Source of the DNA: Mycolicibacterium litorale
GTDB taxonomy: Bacteria; Actinomycetota; Actinomycetes; Mycobacteriales; Mycobacteriaceae
NCBI RefSeq assembly: GCF_014218295.1
Contig: NZ_AP023287.1
Coordinates: forward strand, 3,100,001 to 3,164,000
Reading direction: 5' to 3'
DNA length: 64,000 nucleotides
Part shown: one piece after another, positions 1 to 7,205 of the stretch
Layout of the letters: the number at the start of each line of letters is the position of its first letter
How positions within the stretch are numbered: the first letter of the stretch is position 1
Translations under genes and position numbers: made by a program
The notes under the pieces: generated by a model
Seen by the model: only the letters and a program-made list of their open reading frames with translations
What the model was told of the DNA's origin: nothing
Databases searched by the model: none

Positions 1-2
1 CC

Positions 3-578
3 ATCACACCCACCGATCCGGTGAAGAAGGTGTCACCAGAGCAGGATTCGTCGACCGGTCGGTCACTGTCTGGCCGGCGGGTAGCGCGCTACCTCGCCAA
101 ATACGTCACCAAATCCCTAGCCGACCTCGGCATCAGCGCCCGCCGCCTGTCCACCGAAGCCATACCCGACCTGGACGTGTCCGAGCATGTGCGCGCAATC
201 CTGACCACCATCAGCGATCTCGCCGACAGAGGACTCAGCGGCGTCAGGCGCTGGCTGCACACCCTCGGGTTCCGAGGTCACATCACCAGCAAATCCCGCC
301 GCTACTCGACCACAATGACCGCACTACGCCAACATCGCGCCACCTGGACCCGCGAACAGAACGCGAAAAATACTGCACACCAGCACAACCCGGTCACCCA
401 AGACGGGGACGGCGATGAACTGGTGGCGTGGGAGTTCGACCGCGCCGGCCACACCAGCCTCGGTGAGCGCACCCTGACCATCACCGCCGCACTACACCGC
501 ATCCAGCAACGACGCACTGCGTGCGAAGCGCTACAGAACCAGCGTCGTGACATGCAGGGCGAGGTGCCCGATGGCTAA
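3..578 (+). CDS. RepSA-type replication initiator, C-terminal part
   Basis: This reading frame is open from the left edge, so the gene is truncated by the window, not by mutation. The visible 191 residues include a segment reading RYLAKYVTK and, further on, LGFRGHITSKSRRYS. These are features of the C-terminal region of replication initiators of pSAM2-like actinomycete integrative elements and rolling-circle plasmids. The protein would start replication of the excised element at its origin. The catalytic tyrosine region lies upstream of the window. The stop codon overlaps the ATG of the next small gene. The family call rests on recognised motifs; the exact subfamily is inferred. Confidence 0.72.
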   Translation: MTPTDPVKKVSPEQDSSTGRSLSGRRVARYLAKYVTKSLADLGISARRLSTEAIPDLDVSEHVRAILTTISDLADRGLSGVRRWLHTLGFRGHITSKSRRYSTTMTALRQHRATWTREQNAKNTAHQHNPVTQDGDGDELVAWEFDRAGHTSLGERTLTITAALHRIQQRRTACEALQNQRRDMQGEVPDG

Positions 579-738
579 CCCACAGGCGCACGTGAGCAAC
601 CACCAAAGTGAAAAGTCCTACAGTCGTGAAGAATTCACCGCCTGGCTTGTGCAGTCTTGTGAGCGGCAACAGCTCGCGGTCACCATCACCAACCCGGCTG
701 TTCTCGCCGATATCGCCACCCTGCTGCGCAGCACCTGA
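571..738 (+). CDS. Small hypothetical protein overlapping rep
   Basis: This 55-residue frame starts with ATG eight bases before the end of the replication initiator gene, so the two are probably translationally coupled. The product is polar at the N-terminus and ends in a short helical stretch (AVLADIATLLRS). I recognise no domain; it is not an obvious excisionase because no clear helix-turn-helix can be read. Small genes directly after rep in actinomycete elements often encode excision or copy-control factors, but nothing in the residues shows that here. It is real mainly on the strength of the overlap and its position. Confidence 0.5.
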   Translation: MANPQAHVSNHQSEKSYSREEFTAWLVQSCERQQLAVTITNPAVLADIATLLRST

Positions 739-1093
739 CCGAACGTGGGCGAGCACTACCGATAGGTTGCCCGGTCAAGCATTGTTTTCGGTCTCTGGGC
801 GCATCACGACACTTTGCGGTGGGCGGGGGCTGATGTCCAGGCCACAGCTGCAACGCGGGCGAACCCCGGTTCGCGCCTTGACGCCAGCCCCTGGCCGCCG
901 CGCACCATCAGTCGCGGCCAGAAAACCCCCCGGCCAACGGCCCGCCGGCGACCGCATTGGTGTGGCGGTCGCTGGTGGGATTCCCTGCTCACGGTGTCCG
1001 AAGATCGCCACAACATGACCACGCGTCCCTTCGCTACGGCAGGACACGGCGCGTCGCACCCACGGTGGGCGCCGCACCGTCAGAATTGATCTC
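739..1093. other. Gene-free stretch in the mobile element
   Basis: No convincing gene, RNA or repeat is visible in these 355 bases. Short open frames exist on both strands but have no recognisable domains and overlap each other. The segment separates the rep pair from the orphan ParB-like gene and probably contains that gene's promoter. Confidence 0.4.
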
Positions 1094-1909
1094 ATGACTG
1101 GTTGGCATCGCCACGCAGCAGCAACGCTGCGCAGATTGTGGCAGCGCCCCGGCCGCACGGCCGACATCCACATGTGGCATCTCGACGCTGTCGCCACTTC
1201 CCGCGTCCAGGCGTTCCGCGACGAACGGGGACACGGCCTGGCACTGATCACCTTGCGCGACGGTGACCGCGGCGCCAGTCACGTTAACGCCGCCGAAGCC
1301 TACCGACGCACCATCTGGGCGGAGTTCTTCGGCAAGCACACAGCGCCGCCGACCCTCATCTTCAACCTGCTCAACCCGCGTCTTCGCTACAAGGGCTGGC
1401 CGAACGTCGTCGCGATCGACTACGACACCCAGGGTAGGTTCGCGCATTGCCGGGAGGTCGACGCCGAGGAACTGGCAACACTGCACCGTCTGGGCGCCCA
1501 GTGGGATCATGGCGGGGGATACGTCCCTTACACCCCGCCGCCTCCCACCCATGCCGTCGTGCTCCGGCGTATCCCGGTGCGTGAACTCCCCGGCAGCCAG
1601 CCGTTCCGAGACATGGGGCGTTACCTGGCCGTCGACTGGGCCGCAGCCAGCATCGCTGCCCTGCAGGGCAGCAGCGAACACGATCTGCCCGCGGACCTGC
1701 CGGCAGATATCGCTGAGGCCGCGCGGTCGTTGTGGTGGGACCCGATCAGCCTCATCCGCGAACCGGGCGAGCCCTTGAGGTTCATGAACGGTCAGCACCG
1801 CGCGGAGGCGATGCGCCAACAAGGCGCAGTCGAGACGATCGTCGAAGAACTGCGGCCGGTCGACGCCCGACCACTGCCGGGGGAGCTTCAGACAATCAGT
1901 GAGTGCTGA
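1094..1909 (+). CDS. Orphan protein with ParB-like C-terminal motif
   Basis: The product is 271 residues with no signal peptide or membrane segment. Near residues 233–250 it contains FMNGQHRAEAMRQQGA followed by a short hydrophobic strand. This resembles the NGxHRxxA core of the ParB/sulfiredoxin-like fold used by ParB nucleases and related enzymes. The upstream two thirds, rich in aromatic residues, match no family I can name. It is transcribed alone, with no ParA partner visible, so plasmid partition is not supported by context. A role in DNA processing or in modifying a cargo product is possible but unproven. A longer opposing frame across the same bases lacks any motif and is not preferred. 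Confidence 0.55.
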   Translation: MTGWHRHAAATLRRLWQRPGRTADIHMWHLDAVATSRVQAFRDERGHGLALITLRDGDRGASHVNAAEAYRRTIWAEFFGKHTAPPTLIFNLLNPRLRYKGWPNVVAIDYDTQGRFAHCREVDAEELATLHRLGAQWDHGGGYVPYTPPPPTHAVVLRRIPVRELPGSQPFRDMGRYLAVDWAAASIAALQGSSEHDLPADLPADIAEAARSLWWDPISLIREPGEPLRFMNGQHRAEAMRQQGAVETIVEELRPVDARPLPGELQTISEC

Positions 1910-2137
1910 AGCCGCTTGGCTGATGCGGCATGGCGCCCTCTGGCCCAGCGAAGGCGTGCCGTTCACCTTCTTCACCCTGCCCCCACGAGCACGGCACCGT
2001 TTCCTCGGTCGGGATGGCTGTCCGACCCGGTCCTATGCGGGCCATATCGAGTGACAGCAAACCCGTCGACGCTGGCGAACAGTGTGGTGGTCAGGTGATA
2101 CTGTGCTGGATAGCTATCTGTGGTCGAGGGGGATGTG

Positions 2138-2413
2138 GTGACAGATCGGCTGGCCGTTGACGCGGCGGGGCTCGATAAGGCTGCGGTCGGCAGTGCGGAG
2201 ATCGCGCAAGGACTTGCCACCGACTCCGGTGGTAACGCAGGAGGGAGCCAGCCAAGCCATGCTGGTGTGGCGGCGCTGGACCGCGCGCTGGCCGCGCTGC
2301 GGGTTGGCCAATCCCGACGGGTCGCGGGCCAGGGCAGTGATCTGCGGACCGCGGCGACGGTGTACACCCACAGCGACGAGGCCGCCGCCGAGAACGTGAC
2401 GAGGACTATATGA
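2138..2413 (+). CDS. EspC-like (DUF2580-type) type VII secretion partner
   Basis: A GTG start is chosen at 2138 because a strong GAGGGGGA ribosome site lies about five bases upstream. The 91-residue product is small, alanine-rich and helical, with the pattern of the DUF2580/EspC family of ESX-associated proteins. Near its C-terminus it has Y-T-H-S-D, which fits the YxxxD/E export signal of type VII secretion substrates. Its last codons overlap the start of the following effector gene by four bases (ATGA), so the two are made in a coupled way. I infer that it pairs with the effector and takes it to an ESX system encoded elsewhere in the genome. Confidence 0.68.
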   Translation: MTDRLAVDAAGLDKAAVGSAEIAQGLATDSGGNAGGSQPSHAGVAALDRALAALRVGQSRRVAGQGSDLRTAATVYTHSDEAAAENVTRTI

Positions 2414-3687
2414 GCGCGGTGACAACACCAGTAGGTGCGCTACTGACGCGCTCACAGATCGAAACCTGGGACAGGACCCACCTTGAGCACGCGGCAGCGC
2501 GATGGCGAATATCAGCCAGTGAATCTGAGGAACTGTTCGAACAGCACCGCCGCAACATCGCCGCGCCCGGTGGCACCGACTGGGAAGGCACCGCCAAAGA
2601 CGCCGCACTCGACCGGGTCACACAGGACACCAACGTCGTACGCGCGGCCGGTGACACCGTGCGCGCCGCTGCCGACCTAGCGCAGGCCGGCGCCGACGAT
2701 CTGCGGGCGGCCCAGCGGGCTGCGCTGGAAGCGATCGCCGAAGCCGAAGCCGACGGGTTTCGGGTCGGCGACGACTTGAGCGTGACCGATACTCGGCGCC
2801 TCGATTTGTCGACCATCGCCGCCCGCCACACTGCCGCCGCCGAGCACACCGAGAACATCCGGTGGAACACTGAACAACTCGTAGCCACCGACACCCTAAT
2901 CGGCCGGCGGATCACCGCCAAAGCCACCGAACTCGACGGAATCACCTTCGTCGAGGAGAACGGTGGCCACGACGGCACCGTCCAGCTCGTCGACAGCGAA
3001 ACCCGCGATCGGGACGCCCGCCATCCCGACGGACGCGAACGCGATCCCGACGGCGAGTACGGGCGGCGGGTGCGCGACGATGGCTTGTTCCGGCGACCCG
3101 AAGGCGGAGACAGCGGCGGCGCTGACTGGCTCGACAGCGACTGGGCGGGACGGGCCATCCTCGATCGCTACCTGGTTGGCGGTGGCCGTGACTGGACCAT
3201 CCAGGACAACCCCGAATGGTCGCAGTACATGATGGACCACAACGGGCTGGCCCGAGAACTCGACGGCCAGGTACGTGGCCAGGCGCAACAGTCACTCAAC
3301 GAGTACTTGGCCGGCCACGGGGCGCAGCGTGACTACTCTGCGCAGTTCGCGGCGACAACGCAGAACGGCGAATCCATCACCGGATACCAGTACCTCAACG
3401 GCACCAACGATGACGCGGGCGGCTTCAGAATCAACGGGACAACCCACGTGGAACCGCTATCCGCCGGCACGTACAAGGTGACGGTCGACGGCGGCTATCA
3501 GTGGAACGACATCATCGATGCCAACGCTCAGTATGCGACGGACACGTTCAAAGACCGAATCGCCGAGATCATCACCCTCGGTCAGGCGCACCCTTACCAG
3601 ATTCACATCGGCTGGCACAGTCAAACCGAGTTTGTCCTCGACCAAAGCGGAGCTTTGGTCACCGCGAAAGGCTACCCGTACCAATGA
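2410..3687 (+). CDS. Putative ESX-exported polymorphic effector/toxin
   Basis: The 425-residue protein begins with about 190 residues of predicted helices including W-E-G at residues 58–60, the WxG signature of WXG100-like export domains. A charged Asp/Arg linker follows at about residues 195–235. The C-terminal domain, about 240–425, is rich in Tyr, Trp, Gly and Asn and ends in GYPYQ; it matches no toxin fold I recognise. An export module, linker and distinct C-terminal domain is the design of polymorphic toxins. The gene overlaps its EspC-like neighbour and the downstream lipoprotein gene by four bases each. Toxin activity is inferred from architecture and neighbours only. Confidence 0.6.
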   Translation: MSAVTTPVGALLTRSQIETWDRTHLEHAAARWRISASESEELFEQHRRNIAAPGGTDWEGTAKDAALDRVTQDTNVVRAAGDTVRAAADLAQAGADDLRAAQRAALEAIAEAEADGFRVGDDLSVTDTRRLDLSTIAARHTAAAEHTENIRWNTEQLVATDTLIGRRITAKATELDGITFVEENGGHDGTVQLVDSETRDRDARHPDGRERDPDGEYGRRVRDDGLFRRPEGGDSGGADWLDSDWAGRAILDRYLVGGGRDWTIQDNPEWSQYMMDHNGLARELDGQVRGQAQQSLNEYLAGHGAQRDYSAQFAATTQNGESITGYQYLNGTNDDAGGFRINGTTHVEPLSAGTYKVTVDGGYQWNDIIDANAQYATDTFKDRIAEIITLGQAHPYQIHIGWHSQTEFVLDQSGALVTAKGYPYQ

Positions 3688-4106
3688 CATTCCGAATCGT
3701 CACCACTGTGACGCTGGTACTCGCCGTAGCTGCGGCCGTTGTGGGCTGCGGCCTCTTCGGTCGCGACAGCGAGACCGATGAGCGCGCCGTGCGCCCCGGC
3801 GAACCGAAACCCTCGCCATCAGGGCTCTATACCGCCTACGCCGAGGACGGCGCTCCTCAGAACACCGTGAAAACGTTGGTCGATGTCATCCGCGACAAAG
3901 ACGGCAACGAGGTCTACCGCGACGATGCCGCCTACAGCACCCGCCACGGCGTGCTGTTCACCTGGCTATCGACAGAACCTAATCAGCTGTGGATCCTGTC
4001 CAGCGACGTAGGAACCTTCCACGTCGCGCCCGACAACGACGGCACCTGGACAAAACAGCACGCAACCAACGTTCCCCCGGAGATCAAAGATCTACGTGGA
4101 TACTGA
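3684..4106 (+). CDS. Lipoprotein, candidate immunity protein
   Basis: The 140-residue product has a basic start, a hydrophobic stretch and a lipobox ending V-V-G-C with the acceptor cysteine at residue 22, so it should be anchored outside the cytoplasmic membrane. The mature part is a compact domain with many Trp, Asp and Gly residues (WLS, LWILSSDVGT, GTWTK). Its ATG overlaps the stop of the effector gene (ATGA). A lipid-anchored partner would be well placed to neutralise an effector acting in the cell envelope. I do not know a named family for it, so immunity is an inference from coupling and location. Confidence 0.6.
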   Translation: MTFRIVTTVTLVLAVAAAVVGCGLFGRDSETDERAVRPGEPKPSPSGLYTAYAEDGAPQNTVKTLVDVIRDKDGNEVYRDDAAYSTRHGVLFTWLSTEPNQLWILSSDVGTFHVAPDNDGTWTKQHATNVPPEIKDLRGY

Positions 4107-4516
4107 TCCCGAACGGGGGCGCACACCACCATCTCGCGCAGGCTGTCTATCGGCTAGGCACGCTGGCCGCCGCGTGCTTGCCTCGTGCGTCTGAGAACGG
4201 TCTCGGCGGATCACGTTCCGGCGTGAAGATGCCCAGCAACGCACCGTTCGCTGTGACCACGTCGCGACTGCTCGGGCAGACGGGGTCGTCCCCATTGCTA
4301 GTCCCGCCGCTGGCCGGGCAGACCCCTCGGTCGGCACACGGTTACCCGAGCGATGACGTCGTATCTGCCCCCGACGTTCGTCGGCCCCGACGCTCAACTG
4401 GTGGGCATCGGAACACCGACCTCATCAGGCATTTCGATGCATACGAACGGTCAACAGCGGGTAACCTCCCCGACATACTGTGATCTACAGTGGTGAACAT
4501 CGCGATGCACGGGCAG
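4107..4516. other. Gene-free stretch before the AbiF locus
   Basis: No gene with recognisable features is seen in these 410 bases. The only clear signals come at the downstream end, where a promoter and structured RNA precede the abi gene. Confidence 0.4.
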
Positions 4517-4545
4517 TTTTCATTGTCGCCAAAGTCGTGTAGGTT
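4517..4545 (+). promoter_or_regulatory. Putative promoter of the AbiF-associated RNA
   Basis: A TTTTCA hexamer at 4517–4522 and TAGGTT at 4540–4545 are separated by 17 bases and fit a SigA-type −35/−10 pair (TAnnnT at −10). Transcription would start near 4552, just before the structured RNA and not at the coding sequence. Confidence 0.5.
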
Positions 4546-4551
4546 GTAGTT

Positions 4552-4608
4552 AACAGACCCCGCCAGGGCTAGAGCGCAAGCTTCCCCAACCAGGCGGGGC
4601 TTTTTATT
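4552..4608 (+). ncRNA. Structured RNA upstream of abiF, candidate RNA antitoxin
   Basis: Seven bases CCCCGCC (4558–4564) pair with GGCGGGG (4593–4599). Inside this closing stem, GAGC and GCTT (4572–4583) close a GCAA tetraloop of the GNRA class, and GGG (4566–4568) can pair with CCC (4585–4587). A T-run (4601–4605) follows the outer stem, so the RNA ends like an intrinsic terminator. It lies 17 bases before the abi start codon and seems to have its own promoter. AbiF-family genes are known to be stably linked to a conserved non-coding RNA that acts as the antitoxin. I infer the same role here from position, size and structure. Confidence 0.68.
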
Positions 4609-4611
4609 GGC

Positions 4612-4617
4612 TAGTAT
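4612..4617 (+). promoter_or_regulatory. −10 element of abiF, leaderless start
   Basis: TAGTAT fits the TAnnnT −10 consensus and lies exactly seven bases before the ATG at 4625, so the mRNA would begin at the start codon. No Shine-Dalgarno site is present. It sits after the T-run of the small RNA, so the toxin could be transcribed separately from its RNA. Confidence 0.5.
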
Positions 4618-4624
4618 CCCCGGA

Positions 4625-5533
4625 ATGGCCAAACCCGCACTGCCGATTGACAAGCAGATCGAGCTGCTGGTCCAACGAGGACTGCCCATCCCGCTGCCAC
4701 CGGACGACGATTACGAGCAGCGCAAGGCCGAGTACCACGCAGCGGTACGCCTGCTGATCGACAACAACTACTACCGACTCTCGGGTTACTGGAGATACTT
4801 CCAGGTCCGGCCCGGACACGGGGACAACCGGTTCACCGCCGGCGGCACCGTGGCACAGATCACTGCGACCTACACTTTCGACCACGAACTTCGCTGCATC
4901 CTGATGGAGGGACTGTCGATCCTGGAAGTGACCTTCCGTTCGCGCTTTGCCTACTACATCGCAATGCATATGCCGGTGGATAGCTATCTGGAACCGGCGT
5001 CCTACATCGACAGGCGAGACCGCTACGGCAACGTTCTTCGCGATTTGCTGATCGCCGACATCCACGACGAACTCACCCGCTCAAAAGAGAAATTCGTGGC
5101 GCATCACACCGCAAAGAACGAGACGCCGCCGGTATGGGCAGCGGTGGAGGTGTTCAGCTTCGGAACACTGTCGAAGATGTATGGACTGCTCGATCAGCAC
5201 ACCGTGCGCACCGCCGTGTGCAAAACCTTCGGGTTTCCCCACTCCGGATTTACCGCATCACTCATGAGATCGATGGTCGTCCTGCGCAACATCTGCGCTC
5301 ACCACTCACGTGTATGGCATCGCGTTCCCGACGTCCCGCCACCAGTACTCAACAAATTCAAGCACGTCGAGCCGCAGCTATATCAGACAGCCTCACCATG
5401 GGCATGGCTGGTGATGCTCGCCGACCTCGTCGACACCATCCGCAGGGACAAAACGTACTCGTCAAAGTTGTGGGCACACATCGACTCTCGGCCCGATCTC
5501 CGCGACGGGTACCAATATCCACGACACACCTGA
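4625..5533 (+). CDS. abiF: Abi-family HEPN protein, AbiF type
   Basis: The 302-residue protein belongs to the Abi_2 (AbiD/AbiF) family. It has the family's N-terminal signature around residues 46–56 (DNNYYRLSGYW) and a central VFSFGTLSKMY segment. Near the C-terminus is R-N-I-C-A-H at 221–226, an Rx4H motif of HEPN ribonucleases. Members cause abortive infection, probably by cutting RNA, and published work has traced Cas13 to this family and shown AbiF to be a toxin restrained by an RNA. The structured RNA directly upstream supports that reading. ATG 4625 is chosen because family homology begins there and a −10 element lies seven bases before it. It is cargo of the integrated element. Confidence 0.82.
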   Translation: MAKPALPIDKQIELLVQRGLPIPLPPDDDYEQRKAEYHAAVRLLIDNNYYRLSGYWRYFQVRPGHGDNRFTAGGTVAQITATYTFDHELRCILMEGLSILEVTFRSRFAYYIAMHMPVDSYLEPASYIDRRDRYGNVLRDLLIADIHDELTRSKEKFVAHHTAKNETPPVWAAVEVFSFGTLSKMYGLLDQHTVRTAVCKTFGFPHSGFTASLMRSMVVLRNICAHHSRVWHRVPDVPPPVLNKFKHVEPQLYQTASPWAWLVMLADLVDTIRRDKTYSSKLWAHIDSRPDLRDGYQYPRHT

Positions 5534-5726
5534 AACGTTCGGCAAGCGGAGGGTTCCCAGTGGAGTGTTTCTGGGGCGCAAGCAAAGCCGCACGAGAAGC
5601 GCGTCGATACGTGTCAATCGTCGCCGACCTGGCCAGCCGCTCGCTCGGTGGGCGCGTCCCCGGGCGAACTGGCGATCGACCGACGCTGGCTCAAATCCGA
5701 GAAGCCAACGGCACGCCGAACGACAT
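5534..5726. other. Short intergenic gap between abiF and integrase
   Basis: abiF and the integrase gene converge here. No clear terminator hairpin or further gene is visible in the 193 bases. Confidence 0.3.
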
Positions 5727-7166
5727 CTAGATGCGCCACGCTGGCTGGACGCGATTGATGTCGAGGCTGCGCGAGCCGGGGTTGCCGGGTGCGATGACGG
5801 CGTGATCGAGCACTGATTTGATGATGGCTTGTTGGCGGTCGATGTCGAGGTCGTCCCATTGGCCGCGCAGCACCTCGCCGCAGCCAGCCAGATCCACCAC
5901 CGAGCTAGTGTCGGTAGCGTGCGCGATGTCGCGGCGAGCCTGGGCGATCCGCTCGGTGATGGGGTCGCGGGCGGCAATCCATTCCCGCGCAGACACCGCG
6001 CCGGCGGCATACAGTCCGGCAAGCTCATCCAAGCGGGCCTGGTCGGCTTCCAGCTGGGTCGCCAATGCGGCGACATCAGCATCCACACTGGACTTACCTG
6101 CCAATGCCTCCGCGAGCTGCGGGGAGTCCAACCGGGTCAACACAGCATCAGTGAGCAGTTCCTCGACCGGCGACGCCACCACCGTCAGACGGCCGCAGCC
6201 GCCGTGATCGGGGCCTTTCAAACACACGTAGCGGCGGACCCGGTTGTCTGGATTGCTGTGGCGTGCTTGGGAAAACAATCGATTCCCGCAGCGCCCGCAG
6301 CGCAACATGCCCGACAGAAGGTAGGTGCGTGGGGCGCGGGTTTTGGTCAGTGCCCGGGTCGCCATGCGGGCCAAGATGCGGTCGCGTTCGGCCGGAGTGA
6401 TGATCGCTGTCCAGGTCGCGGGGCCGATCACCTCGCCGTGGTGCTCGCGCAGGCCAGCGATACGCCCGGAGGTAAGGATTTGGCGTACCGCGGAGGTCTG
6501 CCACGACTTCGCGACGGCCGGGGCAATGCCGGCATCGTTGAGCCAGATGGTCAATGACCGGATCGAGGCGCCGGCCAGGTAGCGGTCGACCATCTCGCGA
6601 ATGACCTTGGCCTCAGCGTCGCGCAGGGTGATCTTGTCGGACTCGTACCCGAATGGGCGTACCGAGCCGTGCGGCAGTCCTTGTTCGGCGTTCTGCAACA
6701 GCTTGCGACGCACGCGGGCGGATTTGCGCCCGGATTCTTTGGCAGCAAACGCGGCAAAGATGCGGGCCATGAACAGCCCGTCATCATTACCCAGGTCAAT
6801 GTCGGCGGTCACGGTAGCGACATCGCGCACGCCCGACGATTCACACAGCGTCACGAATTCTTCCAGTTCGACTGGCCGGCGGTGCAGCCGATCGAGGTTG
6901 TACACGATCACCGCATCCCGGGCACCGGATGTCAGGTCGGCCAACATGCGGGCATACTCGCGGCGCGGCTTACCGGAGTAGGCCGAAACGTCGTTGTCGA
7001 CATATTCATCGCCGATCGGCCAGCCCCGATCGGCGGCGAGCTTGCGGCAATCTTCCAACTGCCGCGCCACCCCGAGCCCGGTGCCCTCCACATCCGCCGA
7101 AATTCGGGCATAGATCGCCACTGACCGCACCCCGACGCGCTGACCTGGACTCTTTACCTTCGCCAT
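5727..7166 (-). CDS. Large serine integrase
   Basis: The 479-residue protein integrates and excises the element by site-specific recombination. The N-terminal resolvase domain has Y-A-R-I-S with the nucleophile Ser at residue 23 and the conserved NLDRLHR arginines near 95. A recombinase domain follows, including GSVRPFGY near 162, then a zinc ribbon with C-G-R-C and a second Cys pair near 315–325, and a helical coiled-coil region. The length is close to that of the phiRv1 prophage integrase, which targets REP13E12 (DUF222) genes. That fits the truncated DUF222 gene directly upstream. A −10 element six bases before the ATG suggests a leaderless mRNA. Confidence 0.93.
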   Translation of the reverse strand: MAKVKSPGQRVGVRSVAIYARISADVEGTGLGVARQLEDCRKLAADRGWPIGDEYVDNDVSAYSGKPRREYARMLADLTSGARDAVIVYNLDRLHRRPVELEEFVTLCESSGVRDVATVTADIDLGNDDGLFMARIFAAFAAKESGRKSARVRRKLLQNAEQGLPHGSVRPFGYESDKITLRDAEAKVIREMVDRYLAGASIRSLTIWLNDAGIAPAVAKSWQTSAVRQILTSGRIAGLREHHGEVIGPATWTAIITPAERDRILARMATRALTKTRAPRTYLLSGMLRCGRCGNRLFSQARHSNPDNRVRRYVCLKGPDHGGCGRLTVVASPVEELLTDAVLTRLDSPQLAEALAGKSSVDADVAALATQLEADQARLDELAGLYAAGAVSAREWIAARDPITERIAQARRDIAHATDTSSVVDLAGCGEVLRGQWDDLDIDRQQAIIKSVLDHAVIAPGNPGSRSLDINRVQPAWRI

Positions 7167-7172
7167 GAGGGT

Positions 7173-7178
7173 AGTTTA
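7173..7178 (-). promoter_or_regulatory. −10 element of the integrase gene
   Basis: On the minus strand TAAACT fits TAnnnT and ends six bases before the integrase ATG, with no ribosome site between. It touches the premature stop of the DUF222 remnant, so the promoter sits at the very edge of the element. Confidence 0.45.
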
Positions 7179-7205
7179 CTAGCACCTAAGCTTGGATGCC
7201 TGCGT
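7179..7205. other. Right attachment junction (attR), approximate
   Basis: Reading the DUF222 frame on the minus strand, family-like sequence continues through A-A-G-G-P-T-Q-A-S-K-L and then meets a stop within two codons, followed at once by the integrase promoter. The change from host gene to element must fall here, within or beside the bases AAGCTTGGATGCC. The exact core cannot be defined without the left end. Confidence 0.6.

Larger units (their letters stand above)
1..7195. mobile_element. Right end of an integrated plasmid-like element
   Basis: The segment carries a RepSA-like replication initiator at the left edge and a large serine integrase at its right end, next to a DUF222/HNH gene that has lost its 3' end. 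Between them lie accessory genes with no place in the conserved mycobacterial gene order that resumes at lgt: an orphan ParB-like protein, a type VII effector cassette and an AbiF defence protein. This is the layout of an actinomycete integrative element with cargo. The left boundary, transfer genes and other attachment site are outside the window. The right boundary is placed where homology to the DUF222 family stops, at about 7,180–7,200. Confidence 0.75.

Noticed and set aside
1034-1975. 313-codon minus-strand frame opposite the ParB-like gene
   Set aside because: It has no recognisable motif, whereas the plus-strand frame has a ParB-like core.
2109-4990. GATAGCTATC palindrome seen at about 2110 and again at about 4978
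   Set aside because: One copy lies inside the abiF coding sequence and the context differs, so chance is likely.
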